NCBI RefSeq assembly: GCF_002210165.1
Contig: NZ_AQQP01000005.1
Span: forward strand, 310,001-374,000
DNA: 64,000 bases
DNA from: Phaeobacter sp. 22II1-1F12B
GTDB taxonomy: Bacteria > Pseudomonadota > Alphaproteobacteria > Rhodobacterales > Rhodobacteraceae
Reading direction: 5' to 3'
Positions 26,071 to 37,100 of the stretch are shown piece by piece. The notes under the pieces are model-generated. The model worked only from the letters and a program-made list of their open reading frames with translations. It made no database searches and was not told the DNA's origin. The position numbers and the translations under genes are program-made. The first letter of the stretch is position 1; each line of letters opens with the position of its first letter.

Positions 26071-27528
26071 CTAGTTCTTCGAGAAACGACCCGTGGCCTG
26101 ACCGGACAAACCGCCCGAAACTTCTTCGGTCGATTCCTCGTAGAGTTCTTCGGGCAGCAGCAGGTTCAGCACGATGGCAATCAGGGCCGCTGGCAGGATG
26201 CCCGACGCGCCAAGGATGCGCAGGGAATCCGGCAGGTGCTGCAGCGCGTTGGGCGCGCCGGGGGCAAGGTTCATCACCTCGAGCTGCAGGCCAAGCCCGA
26301 CCGAGAGCGCGACCGCGAAGACCACCATGTTGCGCCGGTTCCAGTTGACATCCGACAGCATGGAGACGCCCGAGGCGACCACCATTCCGAACATGACGAT
26401 CACGCCGCCACCCAGAACCTCTATCGGGACGGTGCGGATCAGGCCACCGACCTTGGGCACCAGCCCGCAGAAGATCAGGAAGAGCGCGCCGATGGTGACC
26501 ACGTGGCGGCTCATGACGCCTGTCATCGCGATCAGACCGACGTTCTGGGAAAAGGAGGTATTGGGCAACCCGCCGAAGATCCCGGCAAGCGCGCTGCCGA
26601 CACCATCGGCAAAGGTGGCACCACGGATTTCATCATCGGTGGCCTCGCGCCCTGCCCCACCCTTGGTGATCCCCGAGACATCGCCGACAGTTTCGACAGC
26701 CGACACAAAGGCCATCAGGCAAAAGCCGATCACCGCCGCCAGCGAGAATTCGAACCCATATTTCAGCGGCATCGGCAGTGCGAATGCCGCCGCACGCTCC
26801 CAGCTTGTCGCGATGCCGTCGAATGTGATCATGCCGATGCCCAGCGCGTAGAGATAACCAACGATGATACCGACCAGCACCGCCGAGACCGACAGGATGC
26901 CGCGGGTAAAGAACTTTACGCCAAGCGTCACGAAGATCACGACAAGCGCGGCGGACCAGCTGCGTAGGCTACCGTAGCTTTCGGCCCCCGAGGCCTTGGC
27001 CGGGACGCCTCCCGCCGCGTATTCGATGCCGACCTTGACCAGCGCAAGACCAATCATCGTGACGACCAGCCCCGTCACCAGCGGTGGCAGGGCAAAGCGG
27101 ATCTTGCCAATCACCGTACCAAGCAGGGCATGGAACAGACCGCCAAGGATCACCCCGCCGAAAAGCGCGGCAAGGCCATCGACACCCTTGCCCGCAACCA
27201 ACGGGATCATGATCGGGATAAAGGCAAACGAGGTGCCCTGTACAATCGGCAGCGCCGCACCGACGGGGCCGAAGGTGATGGTCTGCAACAGGGTCGCGAC
27301 CCCGGCAAAAAGCATCGACATCTGAATCAGGTAGAGCAGCTCGGGGAAATCCGGCGAGTTCGAGCCAAAACCAAATCCGGCAGCACCGGCCACGATGATG
27401 GCCGGCGTGACGTTCGAAACGAACATCGCCAGCACGTGCTGGATACCCAGCGGCACGGCCTTATAGAGCGCGGGCGTGTAATTCGGGTCGCGCAGCTGTT
27501 CTGCGGTCCCCAGAGAAGTATCAGCCAT
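26071..27528 (-). CDS. Xanthine/uracil permease (NCS2 family)
   Basis: A 485-residue nucleobase:cation symporter. About 12-14 hydrophobic segments are visible. The NCS2 signature is present as QNVGLIAMTGVMSRHV (about residue 330) and the substrate-site region as FVSAVETVGDVSG. Given the purine-degradation neighbours, xanthine or urate is the likely cargo. It is 54 bases downstream of allA's stop on the opposite side of a small gap, reading in the same direction as allA and puuE, so it may be transcribed separately or with them. Confidence 0.9.
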   Translation of the reverse strand: MADTSLGTAEQLRDPNYTPALYKAVPLGIQHVLAMFVSNVTPAIIVAGAAGFGFGSNSPDFPELLYLIQMSMLFAGVATLLQTITFGPVGAALPIVQGTSFAFIPIMIPLVAGKGVDGLAALFGGVILGGLFHALLGTVIGKIRFALPPLVTGLVVTMIGLALVKVGIEYAAGGVPAKASGAESYGSLRSWSAALVVIFVTLGVKFFTRGILSVSAVLVGIIVGYLYALGIGMITFDGIATSWERAAAFALPMPLKYGFEFSLAAVIGFCLMAFVSAVETVGDVSGITKGGAGREATDDEIRGATFADGVGSALAGIFGGLPNTSFSQNVGLIAMTGVMSRHVVTIGALFLIFCGLVPKVGGLIRTVPIEVLGGGVIVMFGMVVASGVSMLSDVNWNRRNMVVFAVALSVGLGLQLEVMNLAPGAPNALQHLPDSLRILGASGILPAALIAIVLNLLLPEELYEESTEEVSGGLSGQATGRFSKN

Positions 27529-27582
27529 TTCAATGTCCCTTTTGTTTGTTCCCCCGCCGCCTCTTGCCGGGCAGTCGGGGCA

Positions 27583-28065
27583 TCATTCGATCATGTACGG
27601 TTCCTCGAACCAGTGTTCTTCAAGATTGCTGCCCGGGCCGATCCGGTCGACCACGGCAAAAAGACCCGGCGCGTGCAGTGGCGTCAGAACGCCATGCCAC
27701 GTGCCCCTGTGAAAATTGATGACTTGCCCCACTTCGGTGCGAAACGCCTGCGGTTGCCCGGGCACGCCGCCCGCGTCCGGCGCGACGACGACAAGGAACG
27801 GGTGCTCGCTCATCGGGATAAATGCCTGGCTACCATCCGGATGGCGTTCGACCATGTCGAGTTTCAACGGCAAGCTGCGCGGCTCCGCCTTGAACAGGCT
27901 AAGCCCGGCGCGACCGTCGGAAAAATCGAACAGCGCGCGGTCATGATAGCGACCGCAGAGCCCCTGATTGATGATCTTGTCCGGGTCGCCCTTTGCTTCG
28001 ATCAGGTCACCGAAAGCAGCAAACGCCTCGACATCCATCGGTTTGATCGAAACGCTCCGGTTCAT
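27583..28065 (-). CDS. allA: Ureidoglycolate lyase
   Basis: A 160-residue enzyme that splits (S)-ureidoglycolate into glyoxylate and urea. Family stretches are FGDLIE near the N-terminus, SEHPFLVVVAP near residue 85 and VINFHRGTWHGVLTPL near residue 118, with the conserved histidine. The ATG overlaps the puuE stop by four bases, so the two are translationally coupled. Confidence 0.92.
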   Translation of the reverse strand: MNRSVSIKPMDVEAFAAFGDLIEAKGDPDKIINQGLCGRYHDRALFDFSDGRAGLSLFKAEPRSLPLKLDMVERHPDGSQAFIPMSEHPFLVVVAPDAGGVPGQPQAFRTEVGQVINFHRGTWHGVLTPLHAPGLFAVVDRIGPGSNLEEHWFEEPYMIE

Positions 28066-29471
28066 CGCAGCATGTCTCGCAACCGGATTTCCGCGATGCG
28101 TTCGACCTGCTTGCAGGCGGTCGCCAACTCCTCTGCCGGCGCATTGTTCAGACGTTCGCGGAAAGCGGCCATGATGCTTGCCTTGGTATTGTCCCTCACC
28201 GCGATGATGAAGGGAAAGCCGAACTTGGCCGTATAGGCATCGTTCATCTCGGTAAAAGCGGCGCGCTCTTCATCGGTCAGCGCATCAAGGCCCGCCGAGG
28301 CCTGTTCCGCCGTCGATTCCGCCGTCAGCCGTTTGGCCGCTGCCAGTTTCCCTGCAAGATCGGGATGCGCCTTGAGCACACCAAGCCGTTCGTCATCTCT
28401 CGCAGTTCGGAAAATGCGGGCAAGCGCGTTATGCACGCCAATCGCGCTGTCATGCGCCGGACCAAGCTCAAGCCCCCACGCGCGTTCGGCGATCCATGGC
28501 GAATGCTCGAAAACGCCGCCGTAGGTCGCAACGAACTGGTCCTTGTCCATCTGATGCGGGCGGGCGCGATCAACTGGCGGATGAGTCTTCGCCCAGTGCT
28601 CGGCGATCTGCAGCCGGGTGGCGAACCAGACCTTCGAATGGCTCTGCACATGTTCAAGGAAACGTGCCAGCGCACGGATACGCCCCGGTCGCCCGACAAG
28701 GCGGCAATGCAAGCCGATGGACATCATTTTTGGCTGCCCCGCCTCACCTTCCTCGTAAAGCGTGTCGAAGGTGTCGCGCAGGTAGGCAAAGAACTGGTCC
28801 CCCGAATTGAACCCCTGCGGAGTCGCGAAACGCATGTCGTTGCAATCGAGCGTATAGGGCACGATGAGCTGGTCGCGATCCCCCACCTTCATCCAGTAGG
28901 GCAGATCATCGTCATAGGTATCGGCCACGTAATCGAACTGGCCCGTCTCGGACGCAAGCCGCACGGTATTGATCGAGGTCCGCCCCTCGTACCAGCCGCG
29001 CGGGGCCTCGCCGGTGACCTCTGTGTGCAGGCGGATCGCTTCGGCAATTGCCGCGCGTTCCTCGTCTTCGGGCATGTCCTTGTGTTCGATCCATTTCAGC
29101 CCGTGGCTGGCGATTTCCCAGCCCGAGGCCTGCATCGCCGCGACCTGCTCGGGCGCGCGGGCCAGCGCCGTGGCCACGCCGTAAACGGTGATCGGAAGAT
29201 CGCCCAGCAGACGGTGCAACCGCCAGAACCCGGCGCGTGCCCCGTATTCATAGATGGATTCCATGTTCCAGTGACGCTGGCCGGGCCATTGCGCCGCGCC
29301 GACGATCTCGGACAGGAATGCTTCGGATGCGGCATCCCCGTGGAGGATATTGTTCTCGCCGCCTTCTTCGTAGTTCAATACGATCTGCACGGCGATACGC
29401 GCGCCGCCGGGCCATTTCGGATCCGGCGGGGTTGCCCCATAGCCGATCATGTCACGTGGATATCTGTTCAT
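28062..29471 (-). CDS. puuE: Fused allantoinase (PuuE) and OHCU decarboxylase (UraD)
   Basis: A 469-residue two-domain protein. Residues 1 to about 300 form a polysaccharide-deacetylase-like allantoinase that opens allantoin to allantoate (LNYEEGGENN, GYGATPPDP and the ASHGLKW histidine region). Residues about 310-469 are a 2-oxo-4-hydroxy-4-carboxy-5-ureidoimidazoline decarboxylase (AHPDLAGKL, FGFPFIIAVRDN), which makes (S)-allantoin. The fusion thus joins consecutive steps. The ATG at 29471 is preferred to an earlier in-frame ATG because AGGGGA precedes it. It is divergent from uraH. Confidence 0.93.
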   Translation of the reverse strand: MNRYPRDMIGYGATPPDPKWPGGARIAVQIVLNYEEGGENNILHGDAASEAFLSEIVGAAQWPGQRHWNMESIYEYGARAGFWRLHRLLGDLPITVYGVATALARAPEQVAAMQASGWEIASHGLKWIEHKDMPEDEERAAIAEAIRLHTEVTGEAPRGWYEGRTSINTVRLASETGQFDYVADTYDDDLPYWMKVGDRDQLIVPYTLDCNDMRFATPQGFNSGDQFFAYLRDTFDTLYEEGEAGQPKMMSIGLHCRLVGRPGRIRALARFLEHVQSHSKVWFATRLQIAEHWAKTHPPVDRARPHQMDKDQFVATYGGVFEHSPWIAERAWGLELGPAHDSAIGVHNALARIFRTARDDERLGVLKAHPDLAGKLAAAKRLTAESTAEQASAGLDALTDEERAAFTEMNDAYTAKFGFPFIIAVRDNTKASIMAAFRERLNNAPAEELATACKQVERIAEIRLRDMLR

Positions 29472-29613
29472 AAGTCCCCTCGGGTATGGGCCGTTTCTAA
29501 GCCATTTTCCCCGCTGCGGTTTCAAAAATGTGCAATAACACTGTCAAAAACTTCGCGTTTGCACAAAGCTGCGACCTGCGTCACACAAAACCCATGGCTC
29601 TGGAGGCAATCAT

Positions 29614-29967
29614 TTGACCGGCTATCTGACGACCCATGTTCTCGACACCGCCCGTGGCTGCCCGGCGCAGGGAATCCGTATCGAACTTTACCGGATCGAC
29701 GGCAGCGATGCCGCCCATATCGCAACGGTTTCAACCAATGACGACGGGCGCACCGACGCGCCGATCCTGCCCCAAGAAGATTTCGCCACTGGCACCTACG
29801 AACTGCGTTTCCACGTAGGCGACTACTTGGATCAGCACCCGGTCAAGGATGGCACGCCGAGATTTCTGGATATGATCCCGATCCGTTTCGGCATGTCCGA
29901 AGCCGCGCATTACCACGTGCCACTGCTGCTTTCCGCTTTCGGTTACTCGACCTATCGCGGCAGCTAG
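29614..29967 (+). CDS. uraH: 5-Hydroxyisourate hydrolase
   Basis: A 117-residue transthyretin-like enzyme that hydrolyses 5-hydroxyisourate to OHCU, just before the UraD step. The N-terminal signature [17 protein letters not shown] and the C-terminal YRGS tetrapeptide are both present. The start is TTG, with GGAGG eight bases before it. It is divergent from puuE and its stop overlaps that of the histidine kinase by four bases. Confidence 0.95.
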   Translation: MTGYLTTHVLDTARGCPAQGIRIELYRIDGSDAAHIATVSTNDDGRTDAPILPQEDFATGTYELRFHVGDYLDQHPVKDGTPRFLDMIPIRFGMSEAAHYHVPLLLSAFGYSTYRGS

Positions 29968-31049
29968 GCCGGGAAGGTCAGCACAAGCCTGCTGCCGTTT
30001 TCATCCAGCGAGGTTTCCAGGGTGCCGTCCAGTTGCGACGCGGCAGCCTCGAGCAGGCTGCGGCCCAGACCGGAAACGGCGGAGTCGTCTTTGATCCGCG
30101 CAGCATTGCCCACCCCGTTATCGAGGCATTCCAGTTGCAGGCCACCATCTGCCTGCCGCGAAAGGCGCACATGGATAACGCCTGGGTGATCGTCCGGAAA
30201 CCCATGCTTGACCGAATTGGCAATCGCCTCGCTGACGATAACGCCGAGCGAAGCCGCCTTTTCCGCGCCAAACTCTACCGGTTCCGACGACAGTTCAATG
30301 GTGACATTTGCGGGAACCGACAGACGCAGATGCCCGACGATCCGGTCAAGGTAGCTGTCCAACGCCATGGCCTGATCCGAACTTGCCACCTGCATTTCGG
30401 TATGAAGCGCGGAAATCGCCTGAAGCCGACGCTGGATCGCCTCGATCGCCTCTTGTGCAACCGGATCGGTGATCTGGCGCGCATAAAGCCGCATCACCGA
30501 AGAAACCGATTGCAATGAATTCTTGACGCGATGATCCATTTCCTTGCGCAGGATCTTCTGGTCGCGCAGCGCCTTGCGCAGTTCCAGCTCCTTCATCGCC
30601 TGCCGAGCCAGCACCCGCAGGGTATCGCGCTGCATCTCGTCCAGAACGCGGGGCTTTGCGTCAAGCACGCAAAGCGTGCCGACCGGGTGCCCGTCAGATG
30701 TAACGAGCGGCGCTCCCGCATAAAACCGCATGGACCCCTCACCGATACAGAGCGGGTTCTGCGACGTGCGTTCGTCGAGCCACGTATCCTCGATCTCGAT
30801 AACGCCATCGTCATACATGACCCGCGAACAGATCGAGGAATTCAGATCCGTCTGGTCCGGGTCAAATCCGGTCTTGGCCTTGAACCACTGGCGATCCTCA
30901 TCGACAAAGCTGACCAGCGACACCGGTGCCCCGCAGATGCGCGAGGCGAGCGTCACCAGATCGTCAAATTCGGCCTCGCGCGGCGTGTCGAGCACGTCGA
31001 GATCGCGCAACGCCGCAAGCCGTCTATTCTCCGCAGTCGTAAAGTCCAT
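29964..31049 (-). CDS. Soluble GAF-domain sensor histidine kinase (HisKA_2 type)
   Basis: A 361-residue cytoplasmic kinase without a membrane segment. A GAF domain (about 25-155) senses an unknown signal. The HisKA_2 dimerisation domain carries the phosphoacceptor H173 in [10 protein letters not shown], and an HATPase domain follows with the N box ([12 protein letters not shown]) and G box ([23 protein letters not shown]). This family often feeds the general stress response or a single-domain receiver, but no response regulator lies in the window, so it is an orphan here. Confidence 0.88.
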   Translation of the reverse strand: MDFTTAENRRLAALRDLDVLDTPREAEFDDLVTLASRICGAPVSLVSFVDEDRQWFKAKTGFDPDQTDLNSSICSRVMYDDGVIEIEDTWLDERTSQNPLCIGEGSMRFYAGAPLVTSDGHPVGTLCVLDAKPRVLDEMQRDTLRVLARQAMKELELRKALRDQKILRKEMDHRVKNSLQSVSSVMRLYARQITDPVAQEAIEAIQRRLQAISALHTEMQVASSDQAMALDSYLDRIVGHLRLSVPANVTIELSSEPVEFGAEKAASLGVIVSEAIANSVKHGFPDDHPGVIHVRLSRQADGGLQLECLDNGVGNAARIKDDSAVSGLGRSLLEAAASQLDGTLETSLDENGSRLVLTFPA

Positions 31050-31121
31050 TTCCGGTGCCCATCCCAGTCGTCCTGCAATTTCTTAGCTTTTTCTCCAACG
31101 GGCTGAAAGCCCGCTTTCGCC

Positions 31122-32069
31122 CTAGGCCAGAGAGGGTGCAGGCTGGTCGGCAACACGTTTCTCGGCCTCTTTGACGGTTTTTCCGATGCGGTCCACCGTG
31201 TAATCCATGAACAGACGCGTCTTTGGGTCCTGATGACGGCGATGCGTGTAAAGACAGGCCATCTGCACCGGTGTCGGCGGCGTTTCGCCCGCGACAACGA
31301 CCAAAGCGCCCGACAGCAGATGTTCGGCGACTTCGAAGACGGGCTTCATGACCACACCGCGCCCGTTCAGCGCCCAATCGGTCAGCACATCGCCGTCATC
31401 GCATTCGCAACGCCCCGTGATCGCGAATTTCTGCGGACCGTCCGGCGTCACCAGCTTCCACTGGAATTCGGTAGCGCCGGGAAAGCGTAGGTTCAGGCAT
31501 TCATGCCGGTCGCTGATAAGGTCCTGCCCCGTCGCTGGGTGCCCGCGCCGGTCGATATATTCGGGTGACGCACAAAGCACGCGCCGGCAGTCCGCAATCT
31601 TGCGGATACGCAGCGTGCTATCCGCCGGCTCCCCGAGAAAGAACGCAAGATCAAGACCTTCGGTGGTCAGGTCGACAACGCGGTCGCTCAACCTCAACCG
31701 GATATCAATCTCGGGATAGCTGTCGAGAAAGGGCCCGACCTGCGGCGCGATCAACCGCCTGCCCATGCCCAGCGGCGCTGCGACATAAAGCGATCCGCGC
31801 GGATTGTCGGTCAGGCTCATGACCTCGGCCTCGGCCTGTTCAACCTTTTCCAGAACTGCACAGGCCCCGCCATAAAAGGCCCGACCCTGCTCTGTCGGGG
31901 TCAGGTTGCGCGTCGTGCGTTGGAACAGCCTGACGTTCAGATGGTTTTCCAGTTGCGAAATCCGCGCCGAGGTCACGGCGGGAGAAATCCGCAGATCGCG
32001 CCCGGCGGCTGACATGCTGCCCAGTTCATAGACCCGCACAAAGGTCCGGATGTTATCGAGGTATGACAT
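31122..32069 (-). CDS. LysR-family transcriptional regulator
   Basis: A 315-residue regulator. The winged helix-turn-helix is at about residues 5-60 (LGSMSAAGRDLRISPAVTSARISQLENHL), followed by the LysR substrate domain (about 90-295). It is of the type with the N-terminus TFVRVYELGSMSAA that is common in proteobacteria as a regulator of oxidoreductases. It is divergent from tamA over a 265-base gap where nothing else was recognised. Its target is unknown. Confidence 0.88.
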   Translation of the reverse strand: MSYLDNIRTFVRVYELGSMSAAGRDLRISPAVTSARISQLENHLNVRLFQRTTRNLTPTEQGRAFYGGACAVLEKVEQAEAEVMSLTDNPRGSLYVAAPLGMGRRLIAPQVGPFLDSYPEIDIRLRLSDRVVDLTTEGLDLAFFLGEPADSTLRIRKIADCRRVLCASPEYIDRRGHPATGQDLISDRHECLNLRFPGATEFQWKLVTPDGPQKFAITGRCECDDGDVLTDWALNGRGVVMKPVFEVAEHLLSGALVVVAGETPPTPVQMACLYTHRRHQDPKTRLFMDYTVDRIGKTVKEAEKRVADQPAPSLA

Positions 32070-32334
32070 CTTTTCGAAATTTTTGAGAGTTTCCAGAACT
32101 ACCCCGGATTAACGAAGAATATCGGCGCTGACCAGCTTTCGCTGCGTGTCACGATGCCGTGATCCTGCAACCCTGAATTCCGTGCTGCGCATTTAGGCGG
32201 CATGGACTCTCTTTTAAGTTGATTTCACCGGCTGGACGGCCTGTCATTCCGTGCTAACCTACCTTGAAGGTTTCATGCCCCTAGGTAATCTTGGGGTCGG
32301 CGACTGGTGGCCGTGGAACAGGTTGGGTGGTGCA

Positions 32335-34167
32335 TTGCAAAAGAAAATTAACTTTCAGAATCCGCGTTTTATCCGTCGTTTTTCTGGATCAATTGGCTCT
32401 TTTTTCACGATCGCCGCCCTAAGCCTGCCCCTGCCGCTGCACGCTCTCGAAACCGGTTTCTCCGCGCCCGGCGCCCCTGACGAACTTGCCGAGGCGCTCG
32501 AGAACAGTTCTGCCGCGCTATCGGCCGAGGAAACCGGTCTGACCAGCCCGCAGGAAATTCTTGCCGCTGCGCTGGCCGATTACCGCACGATGGTTCAGAT
32601 CCTTTATGACAGGGGTTACTTCAGCCCCGAAGTCAGCATCCGCGTCGACGGGCGCGAGGCTGCCGACATCCCTCGCATCACCGTGCCCACCAGCATCAAC
32701 CGCGTCGAAATCCGGGTCAGAACCGGGCCGGAATTCCGGTTTGGCAGGGCTCGGGTTGCCCCTCTCGCCCCGGAAACCGAGCTGCCCGAAGATTTCGCAC
32801 CGGGAAAACCCGCCGGCACCGGCATCATCCGCGAGGCGACCTTCGAAGGCCGCGACGGCTGGCGCGACATTGGCTATGCCAAGACCGAAATCGGCAATCA
32901 GAGCATCGTCGCGAACCACCAAAGGTCGACACTGGATGCCGATATTCAACTCATCCCCGGCCCCAAGCTACGGTTCGGACGGCTCAGCGTTCGCGGCAAC
33001 CAGCGCATGCGCGCCGAGGCGATCCAGCGTATCGCGGGCTTGCCCTGGGACGAAACCTACAGCCCCGAAACGGTGCGCAAGGTCGGCGACCGCCTGCGGC
33101 GTACCGGCACCTTCAAATCCGTCCAGATCATCGAAGACGAAACGCCAAATCCGGACGGCACGCTTGATTTCACCGCCGAGGTGACGGAACAGCCCCTGCG
33201 TCGCATTTCGCTGGGTGGCGAGATCCAGTCGACAACCGGCGTCGATCTGTCGGCGACCTGGATTCACCGTAACCTTTTCGGCGCGGCCGAGCGGCTGCGG
33301 CTCGAAGCGGAAATCCGCAACATCGGTGGCGACGAAGAGATCGACGGGCGTCTGGGTTTCCGGCTCGACAACCCGGCGCGGCTGGGGCCAGACAACAACC
33401 TATTCTACCTCGGCTCTCTCGAACGGTTCGAACGCGAACACTACCGGCTCGACCAGTTCGAACTTGGTGTCGGGGTGCGGCGCGTCTTTTCCGACGAGCT
33501 TGTCGCCGAGGCCACCCTGCTTGCGAGCGTTGGCCGGTCCAACGACGCCTATGGCGACGATCGCCAGTTCAACATGATCAAGCTGCCCTTCTGGGCTGAA
33601 TACGACCGGCGCGACAACCCGACCGATGCCACACGCGGTTATTACGTCAACGGCACCGTGACGCCCTTTGCAGGCTTTGGCGGCAGCACGTCGGGCATCG
33701 CCGCCAAGATCGACGGGCGCGCCTATTACAGTCTGACCGAAACCGGTTCAATCGTGCTGGCCGGGCGGTTGCAGCTTGGCAGTGTCGCGGGTGGCGCACC
33801 GGCGACGATCTCTCCCGACCTTCTGTTCTTCTCCGGCGGGTCAGGCACGGTCCGCGGCCAACCGTATGAATCGCTTGGTATTCCTGTCGGCAATGACGTG
33901 GCTGGCGGACGGTCCTTCCTCAACGCCAGTGCCGAGGTGCGCGCCCGCGTCACGGCCAAAATCTCGGTTGTCGGCTTCTTCGATTACGGTGCGGTTGACA
34001 GCTCCAGCTTCATCAGCAGCGATGCCTATTCCCACTCCGGCGCGGGCCTTGGCGTGCGTTACGATCTTGGCGGGTTTGGCCCCATCCGGCTTGACCTCGC
34101 CCTGCCCGTCGACGGCCCGACAGATGACGGGCTGCAATTCTACATCGGCATAGGACAGGCATTCTGA
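32335..34167 (+). CDS. tamA: TamA, outer-membrane barrel of the translocation and assembly module
   Basis: A 610-residue Omp85-superfamily protein that works with TamB in outer-membrane protein insertion and lipid transport. POTRA-like domains occupy about residues 60-290 (for example PGPKLRFGRLSVRGNQRM), and the C-terminal beta barrel ends in an aromatic (YIGIGQAF). The GGSGTVRGQPYESLG stretch near residue 525 is the conserved barrel lid-lock motif region. The frame is open to GTG at 32251, but TTG at 32335 gives a better signal peptide (basic n-region and FFTIAALSLPLPLHA); the start is uncertain. tamB begins on the stop codon. Confidence 0.9.
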   Translation: MQKKINFQNPRFIRRFSGSIGSFFTIAALSLPLPLHALETGFSAPGAPDELAEALENSSAALSAEETGLTSPQEILAAALADYRTMVQILYDRGYFSPEVSIRVDGREAADIPRITVPTSINRVEIRVRTGPEFRFGRARVAPLAPETELPEDFAPGKPAGTGIIREATFEGRDGWRDIGYAKTEIGNQSIVANHQRSTLDADIQLIPGPKLRFGRLSVRGNQRMRAEAIQRIAGLPWDETYSPETVRKVGDRLRRTGTFKSVQIIEDETPNPDGTLDFTAEVTEQPLRRISLGGEIQSTTGVDLSATWIHRNLFGAAERLRLEAEIRNIGGDEEIDGRLGFRLDNPARLGPDNNLFYLGSLERFEREHYRLDQFELGVGVRRVFSDELVAEATLLASVGRSNDAYGDDRQFNMIKLPFWAEYDRRDNPTDATRGYYVNGTVTPFAGFGGSTSGIAAKIDGRAYYSLTETGSIVLAGRLQLGSVAGGAPATISPDLLFFSGGSGTVRGQPYESLGIPVGNDVAGGRSFLNASAEVRARVTAKISVVGFFDYGAVDSSSFISSDAYSHSGAGLGVRYDLGGFGPIRLDLALPVDGPTDDGLQFYIGIGQAF

Positions 34168-37100
34168 TGCGTATCTCCGCCCTCGCCCGCTCACTTCTGC
34201 TGCCCCTGTGCCTGGCCTGGGCCCCGCTGCCCGTTGCGGCGCAGGTCGAGAATACCGATAGTGGCGGCTTCATCGACGGGCTGATCGAAAACGCCCTCTC
34301 TGGCGATAACCGCAGCGTGCAGGTCATCGGGCTGAACGGGGCGCTCAGCTCTACCGCGACCATCGAACAGATCATCATTTCCGACGATGACGGAGTCTGG
34401 CTGACCCTGACCGGGGCCGAACTCGACTGGACCCGCACCGCGCTTCTGCGCGGGCGTCTCTCGATCCAGAACCTGTCCGCGGAAAGCATCGAGGTCACGC
34501 GCCGCCCCGGCCCGACAACCGCGGTGGACGAAGAACTGCCCACCGCCGAGGCGCAGCCGTTTCAAATCCCGGAACTGCCGGTCGCAGTTAATATCGAAAG
34601 CCTACGCATTGACCGCATCAGCTTGGCCGAACCGGTTGCCGGCACGGCAGCAGAGCTATCCGTCGAAGGTAACCTGACGCTGGCCGACGGCGCGCTCGAT
34701 ACCGATCTTGCCGTCAACCGGCTTGATCGCGACAATGACAGGATCACGCTCACCGCCGGTTTCGCCAATGAAACCAACGAGATCGTGCTCGACCTCGACA
34801 TCACCGAAGAAGAAAACGGCCTGATTTCCGGCCTGCTTGGCATTCCCGGCAGGCCCTCGGTTGAACTGACCGCCGCCGGGCGCGGCCCGATCAGCGACTT
34901 TACCGCCGATCTCAGCCTTGCCACCGATGGCACCCAACGGGTGACAGGTCAGGTGACCCTGAACGAGGCCAGCGGCGGCGGCACCGCTTTCGGCGCGAAT
35001 ATCGAGGGCGACCTGACCCCGATGCTCGACCCGAAATTCCACGAATTCTTCGGCGAAAATGCCCGTATCGCCGTCACGGGCGAAACCGGCACCGACGGCA
35101 GCCTGAGCATCCCGCAGTTCTCGGTCGCCTCCACCGCGCTCGATCTGAGCGGTGAATTCGGCCTCGCCCCCGGCGGCACCATTTCCCGCGTCATGCTGCA
35201 GGGTGAAATCGCCCCGGCAGAGGGGGCCACGGTGACCCTGCCCACCGGCGAACCCGCAACCAGCATCCAACGCCTCGATATTGCGGGCGGCTTTGACGCG
35301 GACGAAGGCAACCAGTGGGAACTGGTTGCGCGAGTCGTTGGCCTCTCGCGCCCCGATATTGAGATCGGCAACCTGACTCTCACCGGCAGCGGTACGCTGG
35401 AACAGGGCGATGCCACTTCGCTCGCCGGTGAAATCGACGCCCGCGCACAAGAGTTGCTGTTTACCGATGGCAAGCTGCAACAGGCCGTGGGCGAGGCAAT
35501 CCAGCTTGGCGGCCAGTTCGGCTGGCAATCCGGCGGCACGCTCGATCTTACCGATGTCACGCTCACCGGCACCGATTACAGCGCCCTCGTAACCACCCGG
35601 ATCGACGGACTCAATAGCGGTTTCCAGCTTGACGGCTCTGCCGAGGTCAACGCCGAGGATCTGTCGCGCTTTTCCGGCCTTGCCAGTCGGTCCCTCGGCG
35701 GCGCGATATCCGCGCAGGTCGAAGGGCAAGGTTCACCGCTCGGCGGTTCCTTCGATGTCCGCCTCAGCGGTAATGCCCTCGATCTGGAAACCGGCATAGA
35801 ACAGGCCGATGCCGTAATCGGCGGCGAAACCACCATCCTTCTGGATGCCGCCCGTGGCACCGACGGGATCACCCTGCGGGAATTCGAACTGAACGGCGAA
35901 GCTCTGACCGCGAACGCAAATGGCAGCGTGAGTTCGACCAACAGCAGCTTTACCTTCGAGGCCGCGCTTGACGACCTTGGCCGCGTGCTGCCCGAAGCCC
36001 CCGGCCCTGTCACGCTGAACGGGGACGTCACCCACCGGAACCAGACGATTTCGGGGCAGGTCAGCCTCCGCGCCCCGCAGGACACCAGCCTCGATCTCGA
36101 TGGCTCCTACACTGCCGACGGGGTCGTGGACACGACCTATCAGCTCGTCGTCGGAGAGCTGCAGGCCTTTATCCCGCAGATCCAGGGCTCGCTAAGCGCC
36201 GAGGGCGAAGCCGAGCGAAACGAACAGTCGAACTGGACGGTGACCAGCACACTGGGCGGCACTGCCGGTCTCGACAGCACGCTCGAAGCCAGTTTCGATG
36301 AAACCACCGGCACAGCCGAGATCGATTTCGATGCCGGGCTGGAACGGCTTGAGCGGCTTGTCCCGCAACTCGTCGGCGACATCTCCGCACGCGGTCAGGC
36401 CGAACGCACCGCCGCGCGCGAATGGCGCGTGACGGCCAATACCGGCGGAACGGTCGGGATCAATGGCGATTTCGACGGCACCTATGAGGAAGCAACCGGC
36501 ATAGCCGACCTGAACTTTGATGCGGCCTTTGAACGGCTCGAACGTCTCGTTCCGCAACTCGTCGGCACCATCACCGCGCGCGGCGCCGCCAGCCGTTCGG
36601 AAGAATCTGTCTGGCAGGCCTCGGTCGAAACCGGCGGCACGGCGGGCGTACAAGGTCAGTTCGATGGCAGCTTCGATCAGGTCTCGGGCGCGGCCGAACT
36701 TGACCTCGACGCGATGTTCGAACGGCTCGAACGCTTTGTCCCGCAGCTTCAGGGCAATGTTTCGGCGCGTGGCCGTGTCGAAAGATCCGAAGAACTCACA
36801 TGGACAGCCAACCTCGACACCGGCGGCAGCGCCGGGATCAGCGGCAATTTCAACGGCAGTTTCGAAGAACCGACAGGCGCGGCATCGCTTGACCTCGACG
36901 CCAATTTCGAACGCCTGCAACGGCTTGTGCCGCAGCTCGAAGGCAACATCTCGGCACGCGGCAATGTCGAAAGATCCGACGAACTTACATGGACCGCCAG
37001 CCTTGAAACCGGCGGCAGCGCCGGGATCGGTGGCAGCTTCGACGGCAGTTTCGAGGAACCGACCGGCGTCGCCGCGCTCGATTTCGACGCGACGTTTGAG

